A program made the position numbers and the translations under genes. A DNA stretch of 38,824 nucleotides from an uncultured Prevotellaceae bacterium (lineage in GTDB: Bacteria; Bacteroidota; Bacteroidia; Bacteroidales; Bacteroidaceae): NCBI GenBank assembly GCA_946539475.1, contig CAMNHM010000010.1, positions 1 through 38,824 on the forward strand, given 5' to 3'. Shown here one piece after another: positions 31,952-38,824 of this stretch. The notes below the pieces were generated by a model. The model did not search any database and had not been told where the DNA came from. It saw only the letters and a program-made list of their open reading frames with translations. Positions within the stretch are counted from its first letter, which is position 1. Each line of letters starts with the position of its first letter.

Positions 31952-31982
31952 TTTGTCGTTTGCCAAAATATTCGTAACTTTG
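31952..31982 (+). promoter_or_regulatory. Promoter of metK
   Basis: TTTG (31952-31955), 19 bases, TAACTTTG (31975-31982). The leader to the ATG at 32013 is about 25 bases, too short for a SAM riboswitch. Confidence 0.75.
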
Positions 31983-32012
31983 CACCCTCAAAGTAAAAAC
32001 AGAAGAAATTCC

Positions 32013-33299
32013 ATGGCTTATCTATTTACATCAGAATCAGTGTCGGAGGGACATCCCGACAAGGTAGCGGACCAGATTTCAGACGCCATTCTCGACCAGT
32101 TCCTGGCCTACGACGACCATGCCCGTGTGGCATGCGAGTCGTTTGTCACCACAGGACAGGTGGTTATCATGGGCGAGGTGCGCAGTGAGGTGTACATCGA
32201 CTTGCAGACCATTGCCCGCAACACCATCAAGAAGATCGGCTACACGAAGGCCGAGTACCAGTTCGACGGTAATTCCTGCGGCATCCTCACCGCCATCCAT
32301 GAGCAGAGCGGCGACATCAATCGCGGCGTCGACCGCGACGACGACGAGGAGCAGGGTGCCGGCGACCAGGGCATGATGTTCGGCTATGCCACGAACGAGA
32401 CCGATAGCCTGATGCCCGTGACGCTCGACCTGGCACATCTGATCATGCGCACGCTGGCCGACATCCGCAAGGAGGGGCGCGTGATGACCTACCTGCGCCC
32501 TGATGCCAAGAGCCAGGTGACTGTGGAATACTCCGATGAGGGCATCCCCCAGCGCATCGATACTATCGTCGTTTCGACGCAGCACGACGAGTTCCTGGCC
32601 GGCGGCAACACCACGTTCGGCCCGGCGAATGACGAGGCTATGCTCGCCCGTATCAAGGACGATGTCGAGACGATCCTCATTCCCCGCGTCAAAAGCCAGA
32701 TTCACTCCGAGAAGGTGCTCCGGCTCTTCGGCCCCGATATCAAGTACTACGTCAACCCCACGGGCAAGTTCGTCATCGGAGGCCCTCACGGCGACACCGG
32801 ATTGACAGGTCGCAAGATTATTGTCGACACCTACGGCGGCCGTGGTGCCCACGGCGGCGGCGCTTTCTCGGGTAAGGACTCTTCGAAGGTCGATCGCTCG
32901 GCCGCCTATGCCGCCCGCCACATCGCCAAGAACATGGTGGCAGCAGGCGTTGCCGACGAGATGCTCGTCCAGGTAAGCTATGCCATCGGCGTGGCACGCC
33001 CGATGAATATCTACGTCAATACCTATGGTCGCAGCCACGTAGCGATGAGCGACAGCGAGATTGCACGCCGCATCGAGACCCTCTTCGACCTGCGTCCGAA
33101 GGCCATTGAGCGGGCACTGAAGCTGCGGCAGCCCATGTATCTCGAGACGGCTGCCTACGGTCACATGGGGCGTCAGCCGGAGGTGGTGAAGAAGACTTTC
33201 AGCAGCCTCTATCACCCTACGCGCACCATCGACGTCGAGCTGTTCACCTGGGAGAAGCTCGACCGCGTCGACGACATCCGTCAGGCTTTTGGCCTGTAA
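32013..33299 (+). CDS. metK: S-adenosylmethionine synthase MetK
   Basis: 428 residues from the ATG at 32013 ([18 protein letters not shown]); in-frame upstream codons lie before the promoter. Makes SAM from methionine and ATP, with hydrolysis of the triphosphate. Signatures: GHPDK at 13-17, the ATP-binding [12 protein letters not shown] block and GGGAFSGKD, with catalytic lysines in the usual places. Length is at the long end for the family, as in other Bacteroidales. It is followed 22 bases later by the DUF4271 gene, so both probably share the metK promoter. Confidence 0.98.
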   Translation: MAYLFTSESVSEGHPDKVADQISDAILDQFLAYDDHARVACESFVTTGQVVIMGEVRSEVYIDLQTIARNTIKKIGYTKAEYQFDGNSCGILTAIHEQSGDINRGVDRDDDEEQGAGDQGMMFGYATNETDSLMPVTLDLAHLIMRTLADIRKEGRVMTYLRPDAKSQVTVEYSDEGIPQRIDTIVVSTQHDEFLAGGNTTFGPANDEAMLARIKDDVETILIPRVKSQIHSEKVLRLFGPDIKYYVNPTGKFVIGGPHGDTGLTGRKIIVDTYGGRGAHGGGAFSGKDSSKVDRSAAYAARHIAKNMVAAGVADEMLVQVSYAIGVARPMNIYVNTYGRSHVAMSDSEIARRIETLFDLRPKAIERALKLRQPMYLETAAYGHMGRQPEVVKKTFSSLYHPTRTIDVELFTWEKLDRVDDIRQAFGL

Positions 33300-33321
33300 C
33301 CAACCTACCGACGCTGCCGAT

Positions 33322-34098
33322 ATGTATGAGCCGCTATCCGACATCGTGGCCATCGACTCGCTGCTCCTGCCCGACACAGCCCTCTTTTTCAAACCCATCC
33401 CCATACAAGGGCAGGTAGGCACGCCGCACGACTACTCCGTAGGCGGCGACGACCTGATGACGATCGTGCTCCTGGCCTGCACCGTGCTGCTCGTGCTGCT
33501 GCTGTCGTTCAACGGACGCTTCCTGCTCGAGAAGTCCAAAGAGTTCTTCTTCGCTCATTCGGGCGATGACTACGACGTGCTGACGGCCTCCACGGCGCGC
33601 TACCTGCCGCTGCTCGCCGTGGGATGCTGCTTGCTAGGACTGGGATGGTACGTCGTGGTCGGCAACGAGCTGCCTGAAACCTTCAGAGAGGTGCCCGTGG
33701 CCGTGGTGGCGGTCTTTGCCGCGGCCTTTGCCCTTTTCTTCCTATTGAAGGACCTGCTCTATGGAATCGTGAACGGTGTTCTTTTCGGAAGTAAAAAAAG
33801 CATACAATGGAGGCAGTCTTTCCTCTTCCTGACCGCCCTTGAGGGTGCGATGATGCTGCCGATTGTCGTGGCGCTTTTCTATTTCGACCTTCCTGCAAAT
33901 TTCGCTATTTATGGTGGGGCCGTAGTTCTCTTTTTGAACAAAATGCTTACATTTTATAAAAGTTACAATATCTTTTTTCAGCAAAATGAGCGTTTTTTGG
34001 AAAATATTTTGTACTTTTGCGCCCTTGAAATCACTCCTTTACTCGCTTTCTGCGGTTTATGGATGATAATTGTCAATGTGTTGAAAATAAATTTTTAG
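33322..34098 (+). CDS. DUF4271 integral membrane protein
   Basis: 258 residues from the ATG at 33322; an in-frame TTG at 33289 would overlap metK and adds no conserved residues. Five or six hydrophobic segments (about 45-65, 90-112, 123-145, 172-195, 200-222 and 234-255) predict an inner-membrane protein. The family DUF4271 is typical of Bacteroidetes and is usually encoded just before hemD, as here, but has no known function. The first 45 residues are soluble and proline-rich. The last third of the gene is conspicuously AT-rich and contains a promoter-like box (34012-34019). It ends nine bases before hemD. Confidence 0.85.
   Translation: MYEPLSDIVAIDSLLLPDTALFFKPIPIQGQVGTPHDYSVGGDDLMTIVLLACTVLLVLLLSFNGRFLLEKSKEFFFAHSGDDYDVLTASTARYLPLLAVGCCLLGLGWYVVVGNELPETFREVPVAVVAVFAAAFALFFLLKDLLYGIVNGVLFGSKKSIQWRQSFLFLTALEGAMMLPIVVALFYFDLPANFAIYGGAVVLFLNKMLTFYKSYNIFFQQNERFLENILYFCALEITPLLAFCGLWMIIVNVLKINF
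34012..34019 (+). promoter_or_regulatory. Possible internal -7 box for hemD-rnpA-yidD
   Basis: TACTTTTG followed by C, inside the DUF4271 coding sequence, about 90 bases before the hemD ATG. No TTTG stands at the right distance (the nearest is 12 bases upstream), so it rests on the -7 match and the AT-rich setting alone. Confidence 0.35.
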
Positions 34099-34107
34099 GA
34101 CATAGAA

Positions 34108-34860
34108 ATGGTAAAAAAGATTCTGGTTTCGCAGCCAAAGCCGACTAGCGAGAAGTCGCCCTATTTTGACATCGCCGAGCGTTTCGGCCTGGAGTTGATC
34201 TTCAGGCCCTTTATCAAGGTGGAAGGATTGTCCGCCCGTGAGTTCCGCACCCAGAAAATCAATATCCTCGACTACACCGCTGTTGTGTTTACCTCACGCC
34301 ATGCCATCGATCATTTCTTCACGCTGGCCCACGAGATGCGCATAGCCATTCCTGAGGACATGAAGTATTTCTGCGTCACTGAGACCATTGCCCTCTATAT
34401 CCAGAAATATGTGCAGTATCGCAAGCGTAAGGTGTTCTTCGGCAGTACAGGCCGCGTCGACGACCTCCTGCCTGCCATGACGAAGCACAAGACCGAGCGC
34501 TATCTCGTGCCCATGAGCGACGTCCACAACGACTCGTTGACGCAGATGCTCGACTCCCGCAAGCTCCAGCACAAGGAGTGCGTGATGTATCGCACGGTGA
34601 GCAACGACTTCACGCAGGAAGAGGTGGATAATTTCGACTACGACATGCTCGTCTTCTTCAGCCCCTCGGGCATCGAGTCGCTGATGAAGAACTTCCCCAA
34701 CTTCGATCAGGGCAAGATTGCCATCGCCACCTTCGGTCCGGCCACTGCCAAGGCAGCCCAAGACGCCGGCCTGCGCCTTGACCTCGAAGCTCCCACCGAG
34801 AAGTATCCCTCGATGACGGGTGCTCTACAGCACTACCTGCTCATGCAAGACGATGAATAA
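34108..34860 (+). CDS. hemD: Uroporphyrinogen-III synthase HemD
   Basis: 250 residues. Closes hydroxymethylbilane to uroporphyrinogen III in haem and corrinoid synthesis. The two-lobed fold shows in VKKILVSQPKP at the start, ILDYTAVVFTSRHAIDHFF (the family's T-S-x-x-A/G-V motif region) and, in the second lobe, DYDMLVFFSPSGIESLMKNF and IATFGPATAKAAQDAGL, the best conserved HemD block. Members are divergent, but this block plus length and the DUF4271-hemD-rnpA order make the call firm. No other haem gene is near. It overlaps rnpA by eight bases. Confidence 0.92.
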   Translation: MVKKILVSQPKPTSEKSPYFDIAERFGLELIFRPFIKVEGLSAREFRTQKINILDYTAVVFTSRHAIDHFFTLAHEMRIAIPEDMKYFCVTETIALYIQKYVQYRKRKVFFGSTGRVDDLLPAMTKHKTERYLVPMSDVHNDSLTQMLDSRKLQHKECVMYRTVSNDFTQEEVDNFDYDMLVFFSPSGIESLMKNFPNFDQGKIAIATFGPATAKAAQDAGLRLDLEAPTEKYPSMTGALQHYLLMQDDE

Positions 34861-35242
34861 GCCCCATGCTTTTCATAAATACGAACGGATAGTCAGTCAG
34901 AAGACCATCGACGAGCTATTCGGAGGAACTAGCAGCCAGTCCTTGGCTGCTTTTCCTGTTAGGGCTGTCTTCCTCAGCAAGGATCGTGCGGGCGATGAGC
35001 CGCCGGTGCAGCTGCTTGTCAGTGTGCCAAAGCGTAGGCTGCGCCATGCCGTCGACCGCAACCGTGTGAAGCGCCAGCTGCGCGAGGCTTATCGTCAGCA
35101 CCGCGAACTGCTCACCGAGGCCATCCCTCCTGCGAGCTGCCTGAAGGTGGCCTTTGTGTGGCTTGCCGACCGTCGGATGGCTACTGCCGACGTTGCCGGT
35201 CGCATAGAAACCCTGCTCCGACGAATTGCCTCGAAGCTATGA
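34853..35242 (+). CDS. rnpA: Ribonuclease P protein component RnpA
   Basis: 129 residues from the ATG at 34853. Protein subunit of RNase P that helps the RNA subunit bind and cut tRNA precursors. The RNR signature is D68[13 protein letters not shown]81, preceded by [14 protein letters not shown]. The N-terminal residues [15 protein letters not shown] match the usual K-x-x-R...I-x-x-L-F opening. Overlaps hemD by eight bases and yidD by four (ATGA), so translation is probably coupled. rpmH is not in front of it, unlike the arrangement in many bacteria. Confidence 0.95.
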   Translation: MNKPHAFHKYERIVSQKTIDELFGGTSSQSLAAFPVRAVFLSKDRAGDEPPVQLLVSVPKRRLRHAVDRNRVKRQLREAYRQHRELLTEAIPPASCLKVAFVWLADRRMATADVAGRIETLLRRIASKL

Positions 35243-35481
35243 GCCGCTTCTTCCATCTACTTTCCGCCGCCCTGAAATGGCTGCTGCTGCTGCCCATCCT
35301 CTTCTATCAGCGCTGCATCAGCCCTCTGACGCCTCCCGCTTGCCGCTTTACGCCCACCTGCTCGCAGTATGCCCGCGAAGCTATTGATAAGTATGGTCCC
35401 TTCAAGGGCCTCTACCTAGCCGTCCGGCGTATACTGCGATGCCATCCATGGGGAGGTTCAGGCTATGATCCCGTACCCTAA
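35239..35481 (+). CDS. yidD: Membrane protein insertion efficiency factor YidD
   Basis: 80 residues from the ATG at 35239, which overlaps the rnpA stop as ATGA. Amphipathic inner-membrane-associated protein that helps YidC-dependent insertion. Conserved motifs are visible: FYQRCISPL (22-30), [15 protein letters not shown] (35-49) and [14 protein letters not shown] (67-80), including the cysteines at 25, 35, 41 and 68. Length is typical. A longer in-frame start at 35158 lies inside rnpA and is unlikely. It is followed by a palindrome-rich gap. Confidence 0.95.
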   Translation: MSRFFHLLSAALKWLLLLPILFYQRCISPLTPPACRFTPTCSQYAREAIDKYGPFKGLYLAVRRILRCHPWGGSGYDPVP

Positions 35482-35486
35482 ACTAC

Positions 35487-35681
35487 TGTTCCAGCACCAA
35501 GAGAATAGCTGGAACAAAGTGTTTACGCCGTGTAAACACTTTGTTTACGCGCCAGAAACAACTTGTTTACACGGCGTAAACAACTTGTTCCAACCGTAGA
35601 GACAAATCTGGAACAGTTTGTTCCAGCTGTAAGAAATTGGTTGGAACAAAGTGTTTATTGCCGCATAAACAGTTTGTTCCA
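35487..35681. repeat. Cluster of five nested hairpins between yidD and priA
   Basis: In order: TGTTCCAGC/GCTGGAACA (35487-35516, 9 pairs); AACAAAGTGTTTAC-GCCGT then its perfect complement (35513-35545, 14 pairs); AACAACTTGTTTAC-ACGGC then a 13-of-14 match (35557-35589); CTGGAACA-GTT-TGTTCCAG (35608-35626, 8 pairs); TGGAACAAAGTGTTTAT-TGCCGC then a 16-of-17 match (35642-35681). The 17-base cores at 35521-35537 and 35565-35581 are exact reverse complements. The word TGGAACA or its complement occurs eight times in the gap. It lies between convergent yidD and priA, so it could serve both 3' ends. Confidence 0.92.
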
Positions 35682-35720
35682 GCCACAATCCTGCTGTTGG
35701 AACAAGTGCCTGGCTATTGG

Positions 35721-38060
35721 TCATAGCGGGTCAACGTCGTAGTAGAGTTGCAGGGAGGCGTAGCGCTTGTCTTGTAGCATCTGCTGCTGCGCAAGCTTCA
35801 GGTGCTGCCTGACGCGTGGCATGTCGATGCCAAGCTCCAGCTTGAGCACCAGTTTGCGGATGCTGAGCGTTTTCACTCGGGCCACGGTGGGCTTGTCTGG
35901 TCCTAGTACGCGGGCGCCGAACCATTGGCGCAGCCGGGCGCCGAGCTCCAGGGCTGCCGTGTCGACGAGGGTGTCGCGGGTGTGCTTGAGGTAGATGTTG
36001 ATTATGCGATAGTAGGGTGGGTAGCTGAAGGCCTGCCGCTCAGCGATAAGACTGCTGTAGAAGGCCTTGTAGTCGTTGCGCACCACCTGGTCGATGAGTG
36101 GCAGCTTTGGCTGCCGCGTCTGTAGGATGACGAGTCCCCGCTTGTCTTTTCGTCCGGCGCGTCCGCTTACCTGTGCCATCATCATGAAGGCATGTTCGTA
36201 GGCCCGGAAGTCGGGGTAGTTGAGCATCGTGTCGGCATTGAGGATTCCGACGACGGCAACGCGGTCGAAGTCGAGCCCCTTCGAGATCATCTGTGTGCCG
36301 ACGAGCAGGTTGGTGCGCCCTGCCGAGAAGTCGCTGATGATACGCTCGTAGGCCTGTCGTGTGCGCGTGGTGTCGAGATCCATGCGGCTGATGCGAGCCT
36401 CGGGCAGTATGGTGCGTATCTGGTCCTCGATCTTTTCTGTTCCATAGCCTCGCCCCTGCAGCTCCTTCGATCCGCAGGCGGGACATACATTTGGCACCCG
36501 ATAGGTGTATCCGCAGTAGTGGCACGTCAGCTGGTTCATCGACCGATGGAGTGTCAGCGAGACGTCGCAATGCTCGCAGTGAGGCACCCATCCGCATTGC
36601 CGGCACTCCACCATCGGCGCCCATCCGCGTCGGTTTTGGAAGAGGATGGCCTGCTCTCCGCGGTCTAAGGCTTCGCGGAGGCGCGTCAGCAGCAGTGGTG
36701 AGAACGGCCCGTTCATCATCTTCCTTCTGGCAAGGTCTTGCGTGTCGACCACCTGTATCTCGGGCATCTCGATGCCCTGGTAGCGCTCGTTGAGCTCCAC
36801 CAGGCCGTACTTGCCTCGGCGGGCGTTGTAGTAGGTCTCAAGCGAGGGGGTGGCGGTGCCCAGTAGTACATGGGGAGCCTCTTCCGAGCGGCCGTCGGAA
36901 GCCAGGCCGTTGCCGTTGTTAAACTGTTGTGCCATCATGATGGCTACCGAGCGGGCGTGGTAGCGCGGTGCAGGGTCCTGCTGCTTGTAGCTTGTCTCGT
37001 GCTCCTCGTCGACAATGATCAGTCCTAGTCGCTGGAAGGGCAGGAACACGGCCGAGCGGGCGCCCAGGATGATGTCGTAGGGATGTCCGGAGAGTTGCTT
37101 CTGCCATATCTCCACGCGCTCGGCATCGCTGTACTTCGAGTGGTAGATGCCCATTCGGTCGCCGAAGATGCGGTGCAGGCGCTCCATGATCTGTACCGTC
37201 AGCGCAATCTCTGGCAGCAGGTACAGCACCTGCCGGTGCTTGTCGATCTCGCGCTGTATGAGATGGATGTAGATTTCCGTCTTGCCGCTGGCCGTGACGC
37301 CGTGTAGCAGTGTGACGCGATGCTTGAGGAAGCTGAAGAGCACCTGGTTGTAGGCTTCCTGCTGTGGCTGGCTCAGCCGTTTGATGAGCTCGGGGTGCGG
37401 CTCCCCGCTGTGGTTCAGCCGGCTTACCTCCACCTCGTAGGTCTCGAGCAGCCCTCGCTTGACGAGCTGGTTGACGACGGGCAGCGTCGTGCCGCTGGCG
37501 TTGAGGAGCTCCTCGCGGGTGATCTCGACGACGGGCTCCATGGTCTCGTTGCCTTCGATCGTGTCCCAGTGCGACATGGCGAGGTAGGCGATGAAAGCCT
37601 CCTGCTGGCGGGGCGCACGTGCCAGGAGGTTGAGGGCGACGTGCAGCGTGGGCTCGTTCTGGTAGGATGGCGCCAGGCGGATGTAGGTCTCGGTGCGTGG
37701 CTTATAGCCATCCTCGGCCTTCAGTCCGGCGGGTAGTGCCGCCTTCAGCAGGTCGCCCAGTGGCGACATGTAGTAGTCGGCAATCCACTCCCACTGGCGC
37801 AGCTGGCTGTCGAGCAGCAGTGGCTGGCTGTCGAGCAGCTGAGCGATGGGCTTCACCTGATAGCCCTCCGGCTGCTCGTTGTGCAGGCGTGCCACGATGC
37901 CCACATAGCTCTTCGACCGCCCGAAGGGCACGAGCACGCGCATCCCCCGGCGCACCAGCCCCTGCAGTGCTTGCGGTACGGAGTAGGTGAACAGCGCGTC
38001 GAGCGGTACGGGCAGGATCACGTCGGCCAGGGTGTAAGGAGTCTTTACTGTTATAGGCAT
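35721..38060 (-). CDS. priA: Primosomal replication-restart helicase PriA
   Basis: 779 residues. Recognises stalled forks and D-loops and reloads the replicative helicase. Order: 3'-DNA-binding domain (about 8-110), winged-helix region, then the helicase with Walker A GVTASGKTE (K260) and Walker B DEEH (351-354). An LLGTATPS block (near 398-405) follows, then a zinc-binding module with four CxxC-type pairs (CRQCGW, CEHCDV, CHYCGY, CPACGS, about 475-520), then GTQMISKGLDFDRV and QVSGRAGR motifs. All key motifs are intact. A short insertion before LLGTATPS (NNGNGLASDGRSEEAPH) is unusual but in a loop. Its promoter at 38123-38092 is a full match. Confidence 0.97.
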   Translation of the reverse strand: MPITVKTPYTLADVILPVPLDALFTYSVPQALQGLVRRGMRVLVPFGRSKSYVGIVARLHNEQPEGYQVKPIAQLLDSQPLLLDSQLRQWEWIADYYMSPLGDLLKAALPAGLKAEDGYKPRTETYIRLAPSYQNEPTLHVALNLLARAPRQQEAFIAYLAMSHWDTIEGNETMEPVVEITREELLNASGTTLPVVNQLVKRGLLETYEVEVSRLNHSGEPHPELIKRLSQPQQEAYNQVLFSFLKHRVTLLHGVTASGKTEIYIHLIQREIDKHRQVLYLLPEIALTVQIMERLHRIFGDRMGIYHSKYSDAERVEIWQKQLSGHPYDIILGARSAVFLPFQRLGLIIVDEEHETSYKQQDPAPRYHARSVAIMMAQQFNNGNGLASDGRSEEAPHVLLGTATPSLETYYNARRGKYGLVELNERYQGIEMPEIQVVDTQDLARRKMMNGPFSPLLLTRLREALDRGEQAILFQNRRGWAPMVECRQCGWVPHCEHCDVSLTLHRSMNQLTCHYCGYTYRVPNVCPACGSKELQGRGYGTEKIEDQIRTILPEARISRMDLDTTRTRQAYERIISDFSAGRTNLLVGTQMISKGLDFDRVAVVGILNADTMLNYPDFRAYEHAFMMMAQVSGRAGRKDKRGLVILQTRQPKLPLIDQVVRNDYKAFYSSLIAERQAFSYPPYYRIINIYLKHTRDTLVDTAALELGARLRQWFGARVLGPDKPTVARVKTLSIRKLVLKLELGIDMPRVRQHLKLAQQQMLQDKRYASLQLYYDVDPL

Positions 38061-38091
38061 ATTTGCTTTCGGCCATTCGAAATGTCGGCTG

Positions 38092-38123
38092 CAAAATTAA
38101 GCATAAAATCCGAGACGGCCAAA
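38092..38123 (-). promoter_or_regulatory. Promoter of priA
   Basis: On the minus strand TTTG (38123-38120), 20 bases, TAATTTTG (38099-38092). The leader to the ATG at 38060 is about 25 bases. Confidence 0.7.
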
Positions 38124-38195
38124 TATACCACAAAAAAAAGACAGGCCGCCAGAGCCTATAATCCTGCCCGCTCCTCACTCCTCGCTCAACAAGCC

Positions 38196-38240
38196 GTTCG
38201 GGTATAAACCGTGGCATTCCTGCCCAGTCTATACCCGAAC
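38196..38240 (-). terminator. Hairpin after the dockerin-like gene
   Basis: GTTCGGGTATA (38196-38206) and TATACCCGAAC (38230-38240) form an 11-base perfect stem around a 23-base loop, 18 bases beyond the stop of the minus-strand gene. No T-tract follows, so factor-independent termination is unproven. The remaining sequence to the priA promoter shows nothing else. Confidence 0.6.
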
Positions 38241-38258
38241 CGTCATACCCGCTGATGT

Positions 38259-38824
38259 CTACTTCAGTGCGATGCCGACGATGGCGGCGGCGTCGGCGAT
38301 GGTGATCGCGTTGTCGCCAGTCACGTCGGCGGCATCCTCATAGAACGTGCCTGTGGGCTTGCCGACGATGCGGTCCGCCACGGCCACGGCATCGGCGATG
38401 TCCACCCGCCCGTCGCGGTTCACGTCGCCCTTCAGGTACTTGCCCACCAGTCTCACCGGCAGCACGTTGTTCGACGGACGCACGTCCTTCACCGTCTCGT
38501 CGTTCTGCACCGGCGTGGTGCGCAGGTAGAGCATCTGCGAGAGGTCGGGCTGGTTGACGGTCAGGGTGACGATCTTCACCTTGTTCTTCTGCTCGGCGCT
38601 GGCGTCGTAGAGGTCTGCGGCGTTGACAGTCACCTCCTCAGCAAAGCTGACGGCGTTCTCGTCAACGACGGGCGAGTTGTAGAGGCCCACCTTCACGCTC
38701 ATGTCGTCGGCCAGGGGCAGCAGCGAGGCGTTGTTCACCTCGGCCACGATGGTCGTCAGGCCCGTGGCGTCGGTTTTCTTGCTCAATATCTTCAGGGCCA
38801 TATCCACCTGGCGCACGTTCAGCT
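38259..38824 (-). CDS. Secreted protein with dockerin-like C-terminus (3' part; 5' end outside the window)
   Basis: The reading frame is open to the window edge, so the true start is not visible; the first in-frame start-like codon (GTG at 38816) is probably internal. The visible N-terminal part (about the first 125 residues) looks like a beta-sandwich Ig/CARDB-like domain (GLTTIVAEVNNASLLPL). The last 60 residues are a dockerin type I-like pair of EF-hand loops: GDVNRDGRVDIADAVAVADRI and DVTGDNAITIADAAAIVGIAL, each with the DxNxDGxxxxxD calcium-loop pattern, the second with some substitutions. Such dockerin-like tails are common at the end of secreted proteins in Prevotella without a cellulosome. 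The function of the main protein is unknown. Confidence 0.85.
   Translation of the reverse strand, partial: LNVRQVDMALKILSKKTDATGLTTIVAEVNNASLLPLADDMSVKVGLYNSPVVDENAVSFAEEVTVNAADLYDASAEQKNKVKIVTLTVNQPDLSQMLYLRTTPVQNDETVKDVRPSNNVLPVRLVGKYLKGDVNRDGRVDIADAVAVADRIVGKPTGTFYEDAADVTGDNAITIADAAAIVGIALK

Noticed and set aside
31928..32012. SAM riboswitch before metK
   Set aside because: The predicted leader is only about 25 bases, and no riboswitch-like stems are visible.

Overview
The window looks like chromosomal DNA from a Bacteroidales bacterium close to Prevotella/Segatella (Prevotellaceae). The signs are repeated TAnnTTTG -7 boxes with TTTG about 20 bases upstream (the Bacteroidetes sigma factor consensus), no Shine-Dalgarno sites, a SusC/SusD pair, lipoproteins, secreted proteins ending in the Prevotella-style tail Y-x-L-x-G-x-x-L...K, a dockerin-like tail, and the order DUF4271-hemD-rnpA-yidD. 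Assignment is by family recognition only; no database was searched.

Layout. 1-1908: the 5' part of a tRNA-Met gene, divergent from ribF (with a near-leaderless start) and a CPBP-type membrane protease. 1932-6774 (minus): an NlpC/P60 peptidase, a CapA-like phosphoesterase and a large ATP-grasp protein carrying two receiver-like domains; a run of imperfect heptanucleotides fills the whole gap between the first two. 6948-9674: a secreted chimera of a PI-PLC-like domain, a GH27 alpha-galactosidase and a carbohydrate-binding module. 10090-16862: three secreted proteins (a tandem thioredoxin-like protein and two of unknown function) with related C-terminal tails, closed by a strong double terminator. 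17044-19689: FadL-like porin, recO and tadA, nearly or actually overlapping. 19724-20599 (minus): an Rpn/PD-(D/E)XK family protein.

20924-26992 (minus): a SusC-SusD-lipoprotein-lipoprotein operon whose order recalls the B. thetaiotaomicron BT2264-BT2261 importer. 27516-28490 (minus): an M23/LysM peptidase. 28682-31927: a second chimera, a histidine acid phosphatase (phytase-like) joined to a GH92 alpha-mannosidase. 32013-35481: metK, a DUF4271 membrane protein, hemD, rnpA and yidD, tightly packed. 35721-38060 (minus): priA. 38259-38824 (minus): the 3' end of a secreted dockerin-like protein.

Two themes stand out. First, two separate polypeptides each join a phosphoester-cleaving domain to a glycosidase (PI-PLC with alpha-galactosidase; phytase-like phosphatase with alpha-mannosidase). 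This would fit the harvest of phosphorylated glycans or glyco-inositol-phospholipids such as GPI-type anchors; that is inference. Second, three intergenic gaps (20.8, 27.3 and 35.5 kb) hold clusters of short perfect or near-perfect hairpins. Their stems differ between loci, but they share loops or cores (GGCTG/GGCCG loops; AACAACTTGTT core). The 27.3 kb cluster is a regular array of six hairpins with a 22-23 base period lying upstream of the SusC promoter. I know no described family that fits them.
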